Assembly: GCF_011009555.1 (NCBI RefSeq)
Contig: NZ_QXHD01000004.1
Span: 4,336,508 to 4,378,401, forward strand
DNA: 41,894 bases
Reading direction: 5' to 3'
Source of the DNA: Adonisia turfae CCMR0081
GTDB taxonomy: Bacteria > Cyanobacteriota > Cyanobacteriia > Phormidesmidales > Phormidesmidaceae
The stretch's first letter is position 1, and each line of letters opens with the position of its first letter. The notes under the pieces were generated by a model. That model made no database searches and was not told where the DNA came from. It was given only the letters and a program-made list of their open reading frames with translations. This document shows positions 32,156 to 41,685 of this stretch, piece by piece. The position numbers and the translations under genes are program-made.

Positions 32156-33247
32156 CTAAACCAGCAGGGTGAAAAGCTTCACCATCAGCTTTGTACGATT
32201 GATAGGCTTACTGATATAAAAGGAAGCACCACACAGTTTGGCGCGAATACGGCCAATAAGGTTGGCTTTCCTAGCCATCAGAATAATCGGTACATCCTTA
32301 TACTGGGGATGCCGACGCAGGTGAGAGCATAGGTCAAATCCGTCCAAACCTTCCATCGCGGTGGTCAGCATAATCAAATCAGGCTGACACTTTGCCAGGT
32401 CTGCTACGGCTGTAGCCACGTCATCCACTGATGTAATGGAAAAGACCGTGTCTTCTAGAAACTCTCTCAGCTCCCGCAAGGATTGGCTATCAGAATCAAT
32501 ACAAACGAGCTGATACGAAGGAGATCCACCCCCTGCAACCATTTGAGCAGGATTAAACGTATCAGGGCTCAGTACCTGTAAAGAGGACCCAAATGTGCTG
32601 GAAGACGACGCCTGATTGAGCAGGGTATCAATATCACTCTTTGGCTGAACCAGTTGATCAATAACGTTTCCTGGCTCAGGCATAACGACCTCCTGTTGTT
32701 TAACAGGAGGTGGCGTATTCCGCTTGGATGAAAAGGTTTCTGCCTCTTGATGACATTGCTCAACCAATGTACGAATATCTAGCGTACAAAAAGCTGGGTA
32801 ATCAACAATATTGCTAAAGTTATTAACCTCATAGCTGCCTCGGCTAACCCTTAGTAGCGATGTGACTGTAGTCACTGCCAAAGCACGAATAAACTGCCCT
32901 GCTTGGTCAAAAGTGATGTGCTCTTGCTCTACGAGCCAACGAATAGCTCGATAGTCAGCAGTCAAATCATTGCCCTGGTGCGTATATTGCCGATGGTAGA
33001 GCTGCAGCTGGGCTAGAACCAAATCGGAAATTGCGTCAGGAAACAGCTGGCGTCCTTCAAATCTCAGTGCATCGAATCCATTCTGAGAACTCGTTGCAAA
33101 CAGGAGCTTACCCCGCTGTAGCCATAGAGACCAACGAACATCATTGGAAACCACCAAGAGTTCGCCACTCACTTGACGCCCGACAAGCTGAGCTAGCAAC
33201 GTGAGCGGATGTAATGTTTTTTGTGTAATAGTGCCTGCTAAAACCAT
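32156..33247 (-). CDS. PATAN-domain protein with degenerate receiver (PatA/PixG-like)
   Basis: 363 residues from ATG 33247; a TTG at 33265 is possible but has no ribosome-binding site. The N-terminal part (about 1-165) is a PATAN/DUF4388 domain (GTITQKTLHPLTLLAQLVGR, SGELLVV, RGKLLFATSSQ), as in PatA and PixG, which regulate heterocysts and phototaxis. The linker (170-245) is low in complexity. The C-terminal receiver is altered: where active receivers have LLDVxMP, this one reads LIMLTTAME, so the phospho-acceptor Asp is Thr (301 counted from the TTG). The conserved Thr/Ser of the next strand is also Ala (ILMAR). Lys353 is kept. It cannot be phosphorylated in the usual way and may work as a partner-binding pseudo-receiver. 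No chemotaxis genes are near. Confidence 0.88.
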   Translation of the reverse strand: MVLAGTITQKTLHPLTLLAQLVGRQVSGELLVVSNDVRWSLWLQRGKLLFATSSQNGFDALRFEGRQLFPDAISDLVLAQLQLYHRQYTHQGNDLTADYRAIRWLVEQEHITFDQAGQFIRALAVTTVTSLLRVSRGSYEVNNFSNIVDYPAFCTLDIRTLVEQCHQEAETFSSKRNTPPPVKQQEVVMPEPGNVIDQLVQPKSDIDTLLNQASSSSTFGSSLQVLSPDTFNPAQMVAGGGSPSYQLVCIDSDSQSLRELREFLEDTVFSITSVDDVATAVADLAKCQPDLIMLTTAMEGLDGFDLCSHLRRHPQYKDVPIILMARKANLIGRIRAKLCGASFYISKPINRTKLMVKLFTLLV

Positions 33248-33265
33248 GGGAAGAGTTCCGGTCAA

Positions 33266-34074
33266 AGAACGGTATTCGAAGGGGTAAAAATCAGATAGAG
33301 CAGCGATGGATGATGACTTAAGGACTAGTGGAAACAGATTCGATACAGTCGTGACAATATCGAAATTGCAGTCTCTTCCTGGTGTCGTTATCCAAGCAAT
33401 TAAAAAGAAATTAATTGCCTTGCACTCTCTTGATATAAATAAAGATGAGAAGTAATTAACAACTAAGTAGATACACCTATATTGAAATTAAGCTCAAGCT
33501 GATCCAGGCACAGAATCTGTATTTTCCTAGAGTTTCTTTCAAATTGAACTTAACGACAATCGAAGAACACAAGCTTGAACGATTCATTTCACGGTTATAT
33601 TGACTAATTTCAATCAACTGTTTTAGAAATGCAAGTATTTTCGTAGGAACTGGTCGAAAGTTTATATGTTTTGCCTTAGCAGTTTATATAAATCAAATTT
33701 TAAAATTTGATGTTTCAATTGATGCACCTTCCGGATATGTACGTAAATCGTATTTTTAATGATGCCATGCTTAGATCACATCCAATGTAAGACTTAGTTT
33801 TTAGAAGGCTCAGGCATTTGAACGGTTCCTTAAAATTACAGTAAACCTCATATACAGACTTCCAAACATACGTAGGTAGATGGCTCTTTTCTAACAGAAT
33901 ACCCAGCCACCAACCAGGTCTTTTCAGTCCATATTTATACGCACTTTTGCTGATAAAAGTGCATTTCTAGCAAGGTGTCATGGACATATTCCTTCAACAG
34001 CCATGAAAGTGTCCGCCGAACTGTCTCACAAACATCGGTATATTTGACCAAGGAGAACAACTCCGCAGAGAATC
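33266..34074. other. 809-base AT-rich gap between PATAN and ppk genes
   Basis: The longest gap without a gene. I find no ORF with a ribosome-binding site. It holds a perfect 20-bp palindrome ATCAAATTTTAAAATTTGAT (33692-33711) and a perfect 8-bp hairpin GCACTTTT/AAAAGTGC (33941-33962), which may end the ppk transcript about 113 bases past its stop. The lower part should contain the PATAN promoter. An unrecognised small RNA cannot be excluded. Confidence 0.5.
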
Positions 34075-36252
34075 TTAGTAGACCTTGACACCTCTAGCCT
34101 GCTCCATCAAACATTGATGGGTACTCTTTTCTACCTCCTTGGGTTGCGGCTGACGCTGCACATAGGTCCCGTCTGACTGCATCTCCCAAGCCTGACGATT
34201 GTCGGCAAGACAAATATCCAAAATATTGCTCAGCTCTCGGCGTAAATGCGGGGCTAGAATCGGTGTCACAGCTTCAACTCGGCGATCTAAGTTGCGGGGC
34301 ATCCAATCGGCACTACCAATGTAAAACTGCTCATTGCCATCATTCTGAAAGTAAAAAATACGAGAGTGCTCTAAAAATCGTCCAATAATACTAATGACTC
34401 GAATATTTTCGCTCACAGCTTTGACACCAGGCGTTAAACAACAGACACCCCGCACAATCAGGTCGATACTTACCCCCGTTTGAGATGCCTGGTAGAGAGC
34501 CTGGATAATACCGGGGTCTACAAGAGAATTCATCTTGGCAATGATGCGCCCCTTATCACCATGGGCAGTTTCCTGATGAATTAATGCCAGCATGCGCTCT
34601 CGCAAAGTAATGGGTGCAATCAGCAGCTGACGATACGCTTTTTGTCGCGAGTATCCCGTCAGGTAGTTAAAGAGATCGGTTAAGTCTGCACCCAGATCTT
34701 CACTACAGCTCAGCAGGCCCAGATCTGTGTACATCCGGGCGGTCTTAGGGTTGTAATTGCCAGTGCCGATATGAACATAACGACGGATGCCATCGTGTTC
34801 TTTACGCACAACAAGGGCAACTTTAGTGTGGGTTTTCAGACCTAAGAGCCCATAAACCACATGTACTCCCGCTTTTTCTAGGGTACGAGCCCAGTTAATG
34901 TTGTTTTCTTCATCAAAACGAGCTTTTAGCTCTACTAAGGCAACAACTTGTTTCCCATTTTCAGCTGCTGAAATCAGCGCATTGATTATGGGAGAATCTC
35001 CGGATGTGCGATAAAGCGTCATTTTAATCGTTAGCACATCCGGATCAGTTGCCGCCTGAGTAATAAATTGCTGAACGGTGGCCGCAAATGAAGTATAGGG
35101 ATGATGAACTAGACGATCGCGACGGCGAATAATTGAAAATACATCATCGCCTTCACCGTCGGTCTCATCATGGTTGATGCGGTGCCATGGCAAAGGAATC
35201 ACAGCATTCCAGTCAGGATCTTTCAACTCTGGCAGAGGTAATCCAATTAATTTCATCAAATCACCTAGACCAATAAGACCTTCGACGTCATAAATATCGT
35301 CCTCGGTCAAATCCATCTCTGAAAGCAAGGTGGCACGTACCTCAGGAGACGTATTTACCTGGAGTTCTATACGTACTAGGGAACCTCCCAGACGACGCTT
35401 ACGCAGTTCTTGCTCCAGCGCCAACATTAAATCATCAGCATCATCCTCTTCCACGAACAAATCGGCATTACGGGTAATGCGAAACGTGTAATAGTCTTCG
35501 ATTACCATGCCAGGGAAAAGGAACGCGAGGTTTTGGCCAATCACTTGTTCTAGGGGTATAGCAGCCCAGAGTGCGCCCTTCGGTTGTTGTGACTTAGGCA
35601 GTTGGATAAATCTTGGTAAAACCCTAGGTACTTTGATCCGGGCAAAGTGAGTTTCTTCAGAATCTGCCTCCCGCACCACAACCGCTAGATTGAGACTCAG
35701 ATTAGAAATATAGGGAAAGGGATGGCCCGGATCTACGGCCAGTGGTGTCAATACCGGAAATATCTGATCTTCGAAATAGGCTTGTAGGTAAGCCACTTGC
35801 TTGCTGCTGAGATCGTCATAGTCCAGCAGATAGATGCCGTGTTCATGGAGCTGAGTTCTGACTTGCAAAAAGCAATCTTGTTGCCGAGCAAATGTTGGCC
35901 TGAGCTTACTGCCAATGGCTTGCAGATGTTCCATAGGGGTACGACCATCAGCAGTACGACGACTGACCTGGGCTTCAATTTGTTTTTTGATCCCCGCCAC
36001 GCGCACCATAAAAAATTCGTCTAGATTATTGCTAAAAATCGCTAAGAACTTTAGCCGCTCTAGCATGGGTGTACGTGGATCTAGCGCTTCGTGGAGCACT
36101 CGTTCATTGAACGAGAGCCAGCTTAATTCTCGACTGATGTAATAGTTAGGCGAGGTTAAGTCAATATCAGAGGATACTGCTTTAGCTTGGCCATTAACAT
36201 CATCATCTTTCGACCTCTTAGGTGCCGTTTTCTCAGCGCTTTTATCCAACAT
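34075..36252 (-). CDS. ppk1: Polyphosphate kinase 1
   Basis: A 725-residue enzyme, full length, that polymerises phosphate from ATP into polyphosphate. The N-terminal domain begins at YYISRELSWLSFNERVLHEA (residues 38-57). The two catalytic histidines are in place: His475 in GLKTHTKVALVV (autophosphorylated in the family) and His629 in GRFLEHSRIFYF. The HIGTGNYNPKTARMYTD block (494-510) and YIGSADWMPRNLDRRVE confirm the family. The N-terminal 30 residues are polar and non-conserved. It probably forms an operon with the 68-aa gene 35 bases upstream. Cyanobacteria store phosphate as polyphosphate, and this is normally a housekeeping gene. Confidence 0.96.
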   Translation of the reverse strand: MLDKSAEKTAPKRSKDDDVNGQAKAVSSDIDLTSPNYYISRELSWLSFNERVLHEALDPRTPMLERLKFLAIFSNNLDEFFMVRVAGIKKQIEAQVSRRTADGRTPMEHLQAIGSKLRPTFARQQDCFLQVRTQLHEHGIYLLDYDDLSSKQVAYLQAYFEDQIFPVLTPLAVDPGHPFPYISNLSLNLAVVVREADSEETHFARIKVPRVLPRFIQLPKSQQPKGALWAAIPLEQVIGQNLAFLFPGMVIEDYYTFRITRNADLFVEEDDADDLMLALEQELRKRRLGGSLVRIELQVNTSPEVRATLLSEMDLTEDDIYDVEGLIGLGDLMKLIGLPLPELKDPDWNAVIPLPWHRINHDETDGEGDDVFSIIRRRDRLVHHPYTSFAATVQQFITQAATDPDVLTIKMTLYRTSGDSPIINALISAAENGKQVVALVELKARFDEENNINWARTLEKAGVHVVYGLLGLKTHTKVALVVRKEHDGIRRYVHIGTGNYNPKTARMYTDLGLLSCSEDLGADLTDLFNYLTGYSRQKAYRQLLIAPITLRERMLALIHQETAHGDKGRIIAKMNSLVDPGIIQALYQASQTGVSIDLIVRGVCCLTPGVKAVSENIRVISIIGRFLEHSRIFYFQNDGNEQFYIGSADWMPRNLDRRVEAVTPILAPHLRRELSNILDICLADNRQAWEMQSDGTYVQRQPQPKEVEKSTHQCLMEQARGVKVY

Positions 36253-36287
36253 TTTTGTAGATATCCCTAGTCTATTTCTGACTTGTT

Positions 36288-36494
36288 CTAGAAAACATCA
36301 CGCTCACGACCGACCCACCACTCGCCCAATTTCATGAGGTCGTCATGGATATCTGCCACCTGCTTAGCATAGTCATCCGCCGATAGCTCATGACGACGTT
36401 CTTGAAGCTTTTTGAGCCGTAATTGTATAAGCAGCCAAGGTTTACTCATACCGTCAGTTGCTTCAATATATTTTGCTAACTCATGGCTGTTCAT
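36288..36494 (-). CDS. Small conserved-type hypothetical protein upstream of ppk1
   Basis: A 68-residue soluble, helical protein (MNSHELAKYIEATDGMSKPW..., with two repeats of Leu/Lys-rich helices and a conserved-looking GEWWVGRERDVF end). GAGGG lies 11 bases before the ATG. It ends 35 bases before the polyphosphate kinase gene on the same strand, so the two are probably co-transcribed. I do not recognise the family. The composition and size suit a small partner or regulator, but that is inference. Confidence 0.7.
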   Translation of the reverse strand: MNSHELAKYIEATDGMSKPWLLIQLRLKKLQERRHELSADDYAKQVADIHDDLMKLGEWWVGRERDVF

Positions 36495-36611
36495 AGGATT
36501 GTTGCCCTCGCAAATAGTAAGGTAAGGTCACTGACAGAGGTATATTTTTTTCACACCATCTTTACCTTACTGAAAAATCCAGACTCGTTATGGTGAACCG
36601 TCCTAATGAGT

Positions 36612-36655
36612 AAACCCGCAGAAGGGGAAGCACTTTAGCTTCTCTCTGCGGGTTT
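36612..36655 (-). terminator. Large hairpin between the CmpX-like gene and the 68-aa gene
   Basis: AAACCCGCAGA (36612-36622) pairs with TCTGCGGGTTT (36645-36655), with an inner GAAGC/GCTTC stem. It lies 55 bases beyond the CmpX-like stop on the minus strand. On the plus strand it is followed by TTTTTAATT, giving a classic terminator look in that direction as well. Confidence 0.7.
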
Positions 36656-36709
36656 TTAATTAAGTTAGCATCCTATCAAGTATTTTGGATGCTTGTATCC
36701 CTGAGCAGA

Positions 36710-38332
36710 TTAACGCTTCAGGGTATTTACCCAATCACGCAGGTTTTCAGCAGCCACATCACGTCCACCCAAACCAAAGGCGATCGCAATTGCCACAGCC
36801 ACAGCCCCCAACAATAAACCAAAGGCCAGATTAACGATGCTAGTGGCCAAACCAATGTGCTGTAGAGCCATCGAGCCAACTAAAGCAATAATGGCAATCC
36901 GAGCAGTCTGGGCCAGGGTATTCGACGAAGACATGCCCATACCGCTAACCAAACGGAAGGCTAAGTTCGCCGCATATAGGCCAACGGCAAAGATAAGAAC
37001 ACCGGTTAGCACTCGGGCTGAGACGGCCAGAATATTGCTAACAATTTCAGTTAGAACGGGAAAACCAAGAATTTCAGTAGCAGTCACTGCACCGAGTAGA
37101 ACAATGCCCACTAGAGCAATTATCCCAACAATCTCAGAAGGGGTTTTTTGAGGTGGCTCTACGGCAGGCATGGGCTCACCTTCAGCCAAGGTAGACACTT
37201 CAGGTTCAGGCTCAGTGAGTTCAGGGAAACCAAGCAGGCTAGTAACATTGTCAAAGCCGATACCCGATAGTAAACCCACCACTAAATCGGACACAAATTG
37301 ACCAATGAAGTAGAAGACCACCAATACTACACCAGCAGCAAGTACCTGAGGAATGATAAAGAGCACTCGCTCCAACATCTCCACGGCAGGCCCAGAAATT
37401 GCCTCAATGTTAAGCTCATTTAGGGCTGCGATCGCAGCTGGAATCAAGATCAAGGTGTAAACCAAAACACCCGCCAGGCTAGAAATAGACGTGCCATCAT
37501 CAGGGCGAGAGGCCAGACCAAAACGAGCGCCAAAGTTATCGGCCCCCGTTGCCATCAGCAGATTGGTGACGATTCCTTTAACAATATTGGCAACCAACCA
37601 ACCAATGCCAAAGACAATACCGGCGGTAATGATCTGAGGAATGGCCGATAGAAAATTGCTGAGCAGCTCTTCAACAGGACCTAATAAACCGGGCAGCTGT
37701 AGAGCACTCAGTACCAGCGGCAAAGATAGGAGGAAAATAAACCAGTAAACGACATTCCCTAGGGTGTCGTTTACCTGGAAAGAATTGCCTTCAGAATCAA
37801 CGCCCGTCTGTTCAGACAACCGCTCATCCAGGTTAAAGCGACCAAGACCGTTAACAACAGCGGACTTAACTACCTTAGCAATCACCCAAGTAACAAATAG
37901 GATGACAGCTGCACCTGCAAGACGAGGCACATACTCAAAGACAGTTTGCAATAAACCGCTAATGGGCTGTGAAACCGAATCCAATTTGAGCGCATTCAAA
38001 ATGGCGATCAAGAAGAAAAGCATCACCACCCAGAACACGACGCTACCGACCGTGCTCTCGACAGAGACATCATTCCCTAACCCAGCCTTACTAGCTAGCT
38101 GATTGTCGAGATTTGTTTTACTGAGCAAAAACTTAACAAATGCTTTCGCAATTGTGGCAACCACCAGGCCCACAATTAAAAGCAAGAATGCACCGAACAA
38201 ACCAGGCAAAAACGTACCCAGCTGATTACTAATGCTACTCGTAAATTCAGTAATCGAATTTGTCTGAGCAAGATTGAATGTAGGGTTCAAACTTAACCAG
38301 TCAAACCCAACCACCCCGTGGAGTTGAGTCAT
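36710..38332 (-). CDS. CmpX-like channel with tandem TM-helix repeats
   Basis: A 540-residue inner-membrane protein with five spaced copies of the conserved TM-helix unit of PF05552 type. The units contain PGLFGAFLLLIVGLVVATIA, VPRLAGAAVILFVTWVIAKV, IPQIITAGIVFGIGWLVANI, IPQVLAAGVVLVVFYFIGQF and SARVLTGVLIFAVGLYAANL, each followed by a soluble turn of the type LDxxL...G. Between the fourth and fifth there is an acidic Pro/Glu loop (about residues 370-395). Proteins with this repeat are classed as mechanosensitive-channel relatives, but the beta-domain of MscS is absent here, so gating is unproven. It is preceded by a 20-bp hairpin 42 bases before its ATG and followed by a terminator. Confidence 0.85.
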   Translation of the reverse strand: MTQLHGVVGFDWLSLNPTFNLAQTNSITEFTSSISNQLGTFLPGLFGAFLLLIVGLVVATIAKAFVKFLLSKTNLDNQLASKAGLGNDVSVESTVGSVVFWVVMLFFLIAILNALKLDSVSQPISGLLQTVFEYVPRLAGAAVILFVTWVIAKVVKSAVVNGLGRFNLDERLSEQTGVDSEGNSFQVNDTLGNVVYWFIFLLSLPLVLSALQLPGLLGPVEELLSNFLSAIPQIITAGIVFGIGWLVANIVKGIVTNLLMATGADNFGARFGLASRPDDGTSISSLAGVLVYTLILIPAAIAALNELNIEAISGPAVEMLERVLFIIPQVLAAGVVLVVFYFIGQFVSDLVVGLLSGIGFDNVTSLLGFPELTEPEPEVSTLAEGEPMPAVEPPQKTPSEIVGIIALVGIVLLGAVTATEILGFPVLTEIVSNILAVSARVLTGVLIFAVGLYAANLAFRLVSGMGMSSSNTLAQTARIAIIALVGSMALQHIGLATSIVNLAFGLLLGAVAVAIAIAFGLGGRDVAAENLRDWVNTLKR

Positions 38333-38373
38333 TGTTCTCTATTGCCTACTGAACATCTACATGTGCCGAACAT

Positions 38374-38423
38374 GGCGCTAACCTATGGGCAAAAAAAATC
38401 ATGTTTGCCCATAGGTTAGCGCC
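38374..38423. repeat. Perfect 20-bp inverted repeat between gyrA and the CmpX-like gene
   Basis: GGCGCTAACCTATGGGCAAA (38374-38393) and its exact complement at 38404-38423 enclose a 10-base loop, the longest stem in the window. On the plus strand a run of eight T follows 8 bases later (38432-38439), but no plus-strand gene leads into it. On the minus strand it is 220 bases after the gyrA stop and just ahead of the CmpX-like start. It may be a gyrA terminator, a CmpX leader hairpin or a mobile palindromic repeat. Confidence 0.85.
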
Positions 38424-38642
38424 TAATATCAATTTTTTTTCCCGGAAGCTACATTAATAGCAGACTTTGTAATAAATCCCCTGTATTTCTAGGTACAACC
38501 GCCCATAATTCATGATTTCCTGGGGTTGTCAAGCAACAATTAGCCGATTTTAGGCATTTTTTGCTACTTCACGTATGCGGAAGACTACTCAGTCCATGGG
38601 CTATTCCGGGCATTGCTGATCCCCAGACACTGACTCCTCAGA

Positions 38643-41375
38643 CTATTCATCACCAGATGCGTCATCACCAGATGCGTCATCACCAGATGCGTCATCGCCA
38701 TTAGCATCTTCTAATTCATCGTTAACAGCCGCATCAGCTACAGACTCATCTCCAGGCTCAGGGGACTCATCAGTTTGAGCCTCCGCTGTGATCACAGCCT
38801 CTGGGACGTCATCTTCTGCGATCACAGCCTCTGTGACATCATCCGCAATCTCCAGCTCAGGCACAACAGCTACCGCCGCGATCGCATCATCGCCATCCAA
38901 ACGCTGCAGTTGCACGCCCGTTGCCATTCTTGACTGGATTGAAATGGCATCAATTGCCTGACGAATGATGATGCCGCGTTGGGTAACTAACATGAGCTCA
39001 TCCTTGGAGTTTACAATTCGAAGGGCGACTAGCTCATCATTTTCCTTGCGGAATTTCATACCCACCAAGCCCATACCAGCCCGATTTTGCAGGCGGAAAT
39101 TATCCACAGGCACCCGTTTACCCAAGCCACCAGCCGCAATAATCAATACCCAGGGACCACAATCTCCTTCGGCCACAGTCGCCGCATCATTCTCCTCCTC
39201 ATCCACATCAGACGCTGCCACCTGAGCCGTAACCGCCGCAGGCAAGATATCCATGCTAATCAGCCGATCACCATTCCGCAGAGACATTGACTTCACACCA
39301 CGGGTGGGGCGTCCCAAGGGTCTAAGCTGATCGTTGTCAGCCCTAAAGTGAATTGTCATCCCCTGCTGAGAACCAATAATAATGCTGTCTTCAGCGCGGG
39401 CTAAGCGGACCCATCGCAGCTGGTCGCCCTCTTCTAGAGAAATAGCAATCAGACCATTGGCCCGAATATTGCCAAAGGCAGATAGGGCCGTCTTTTTGAT
39501 AAAGCCCCCCTGGGTGAGCATAACCAGGTACACATCTTCGACAAACTCTTGCACACCCAGCACTGACGTCACTTTCTCTTCCCGAGGAATGGGCAACATT
39601 TGCACAATTGGGTTACCCCGTGCTACTCGAGACCCCTCCGGAATCTGATAAGCCCGCAGCGTATAGGCCACACCCCGATCGGTAAAGAACAGCATATGGT
39701 CGTGGGTGCAACAGGTAATGAAGTGCTCAATGGCATCATTGTCCTTCATCCGCGTACCCGACTTACCACGAGTCGCTCGATTCTGCGCCTCAAATGTAGA
39801 CACAGGCATACGCTTGATGTAGCCTTGCTCGGTCACCAGAATGACGACCTGCTCATTGGCAATTAAAGAAATATCCGTCAGCTCGTCTTCAGCTGCTTCA
39901 ATTACAGTGCGCCGTTCATTGGCATGGTTATTACGCAGCTGCTGTAATTCTTCCTCAATAATGGCCAGAATGCGTTCACGACGAGCCAAAATATCACGCA
40001 AATCGGCGATTTTCTCCTGGAGAGCTTCATGCTCCTGCTGAATTTTGTCAGCTTCCAATGCGGTTAGACGACGCAGCTGCATCTGCAAGATGGCATCGGC
40101 CTGGGCAGACGACAGCTCATAGGATTCCATCAGTTCCTGTTTCGCAGTGCCCACATCGGCGGCATGGCGAATCAGCGCAATCACCGCATCCAGATTATCC
40201 AGGGCAATCAGATATCCCTGTAAAATATGGTCTCTCTCTTCAGCCTTACGCAGCTCATACCGAGTCCGTCGGGTAATTGTCTCTACTCGAAACTCTAAAA
40301 AGACCTCTAAAAACTGTCGCAGTGTTAACAACTGAGGCTCACCGTTGACCAAGGCCAACATGTTGACGCCAAAGTTGTTCTGTAATGGCGTTTGCTTATA
40401 GAGATTGTTGAGCACCACCTTAGGATAGGCGTCTCGCTTGAGTTCGATGACGATACGCATGCCGTCGCGATCGCTCTCATCACGGATATCGGAAATGCCG
40501 TCTAAGCGACGATCGTTAACGAGTTCAGCAATCTTCTCAATCAGACCAGCCTTGTTAGTTTGATAGGGCAGTTCCGTAACAATAATGGCTTCCCGATCAG
40601 GACGACCTGGGTATTCAATGGTCTCAATGGTGGCCACAGCACGCATGGTGACAGAACCACGACCTGTCAAATAAGCATCGCGAATGCCATTGCTGCCAAT
40701 AATCTGAGCCCCTGTGGGGAAATCGGGTCCAGGAATATGATTCAGCATCAGTTCCTGACTAGTGATTTCAGGATTTTGAATCAGGGCAATCACGCCATCG
40801 ACCAGCTCACCAAGATTATGGGGAGGAATATTAGTCGCCATCCCCACGGCAATTCCAGAAGACCCGTTTAGCAATAACTGAGGTATCCGTGCAGGCATGA
40901 CGGTGGGTTCTTGCTGAGAACCGTCAAAATTATCTGCAAAGTCAACAGTCTCGGATTCGATATCTTGTAGCAGTGCATTACTGGTTAGCGCATGCAACCT
41001 TGACTCGGTATATCGCATGGCCGCTGGCGGATCATTGTCGATGGAACCAAAATTTCCATGGCCATCAATCAACGGGGCCCGCATGGAAAAGTCTTGAGCC
41101 ATCCGCACCAGGGCATCGTACACAGCGGTGTCACCGTGGGGATGGTATTTACCTAAAACTTCACCAACAACACGAGCACATTTTCGGAAAGGTCTATCCG
41201 CAGTTAAGCCCAATTCGTGCATAGCGTAGAGAATGCGACGATGTACGGGCTTTAGACCATCCCTAGCGTCCGGCAAGGCCCGCCCTACAATGACGCTCAT
41301 GGCGTATTCTAAGTAGGACCGGGACATCTCGTTGCGCAGATCAGTGGATACAATCCGCTCTTGGGGATTACTCAT
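38643..41375 (-). CDS. gyrA: DNA gyrase subunit A
   Basis: 910 residues from ATG 41375, which has GGAG 12 bases upstream (a TTG at 41393 is less likely). With this start the numbering matches E. coli: catalytic Tyr122 in AAMRYTESR, and quinolone-region residues Thr83 and Asp87 in HPHGDTAVYD. The breakage-reunion domain runs to about 490, followed by the six-bladed C-terminal domain, where the GyrA box reads QNRATRG instead of the usual QRRGGKG. This substitution is familiar from cyanobacteria. Beyond it is an acidic, low-complexity tail (about 840-910) ending in three GDDAS repeats encoded by three exact 15-nt copies. The enzyme introduces negative supercoils in DNA together with GyrB, which is not in the window. 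A ParC homolog is the alternative, but the Tyr region and length favour GyrA. Confidence 0.9.
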   Translation of the reverse strand: MSNPQERIVSTDLRNEMSRSYLEYAMSVIVGRALPDARDGLKPVHRRILYAMHELGLTADRPFRKCARVVGEVLGKYHPHGDTAVYDALVRMAQDFSMRAPLIDGHGNFGSIDNDPPAAMRYTESRLHALTSNALLQDIESETVDFADNFDGSQQEPTVMPARIPQLLLNGSSGIAVGMATNIPPHNLGELVDGVIALIQNPEITSQELMLNHIPGPDFPTGAQIIGSNGIRDAYLTGRGSVTMRAVATIETIEYPGRPDREAIIVTELPYQTNKAGLIEKIAELVNDRRLDGISDIRDESDRDGMRIVIELKRDAYPKVVLNNLYKQTPLQNNFGVNMLALVNGEPQLLTLRQFLEVFLEFRVETITRRTRYELRKAEERDHILQGYLIALDNLDAVIALIRHAADVGTAKQELMESYELSSAQADAILQMQLRRLTALEADKIQQEHEALQEKIADLRDILARRERILAIIEEELQQLRNNHANERRTVIEAAEDELTDISLIANEQVVILVTEQGYIKRMPVSTFEAQNRATRGKSGTRMKDNDAIEHFITCCTHDHMLFFTDRGVAYTLRAYQIPEGSRVARGNPIVQMLPIPREEKVTSVLGVQEFVEDVYLVMLTQGGFIKKTALSAFGNIRANGLIAISLEEGDQLRWVRLARAEDSIIIGSQQGMTIHFRADNDQLRPLGRPTRGVKSMSLRNGDRLISMDILPAAVTAQVAASDVDEEENDAATVAEGDCGPWVLIIAAGGLGKRVPVDNFRLQNRAGMGLVGMKFRKENDELVALRIVNSKDELMLVTQRGIIIRQAIDAISIQSRMATGVQLQRLDGDDAIAAVAVVPELEIADDVTEAVIAEDDVPEAVITAEAQTDESPEPGDESVADAAVNDELEDANGDDASGDDASGDDASGDE
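38649..38693 (-). repeat. Three exact 15-nt repeats in the gyrA tail
   Basis: ATCACCAGATGCGTC three times in tandem (38649-38663, 38664-38678, 38679-38693), in frame, encoding DASGD-type units of the acidic C-terminus. Copies are identical, so repeat number probably varies between strains without shifting the frame. Confidence 0.9.
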
Positions 41376-41685
41376 ACGGAAAAGAGACTCCAAAAATGCC
41401 GGAAAAACAATACCTAACTTGATAAATTCTTAGCAGGTTTTTTAAGGTCCCAAATTTAGGGATATTTAGGAAAGTTTTCCTGGGAAATTTTCACTAAGAA
41501 TGCATAAAATTTTAGCACATTACTGGCATTCTTGATGGTCACCGTAACCCAATAAAAAAGGGGGTTTGAGGTGGATCCTATGTCACTGTCTAGCCCCACG
41601 AATTATCCATGGGGATGTTCCGATAAAAGGAGTTCTCGAAAAAAGTAATTTGCAATGGCCTTTAAAGACTCTGGAGAGAAAATTA

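Noticed and set aside
40560..40871. Plus-strand 103-codon frame inside gyrA
   Set aside because: Antisense to a highly conserved part of gyrA; no start signal or family match.
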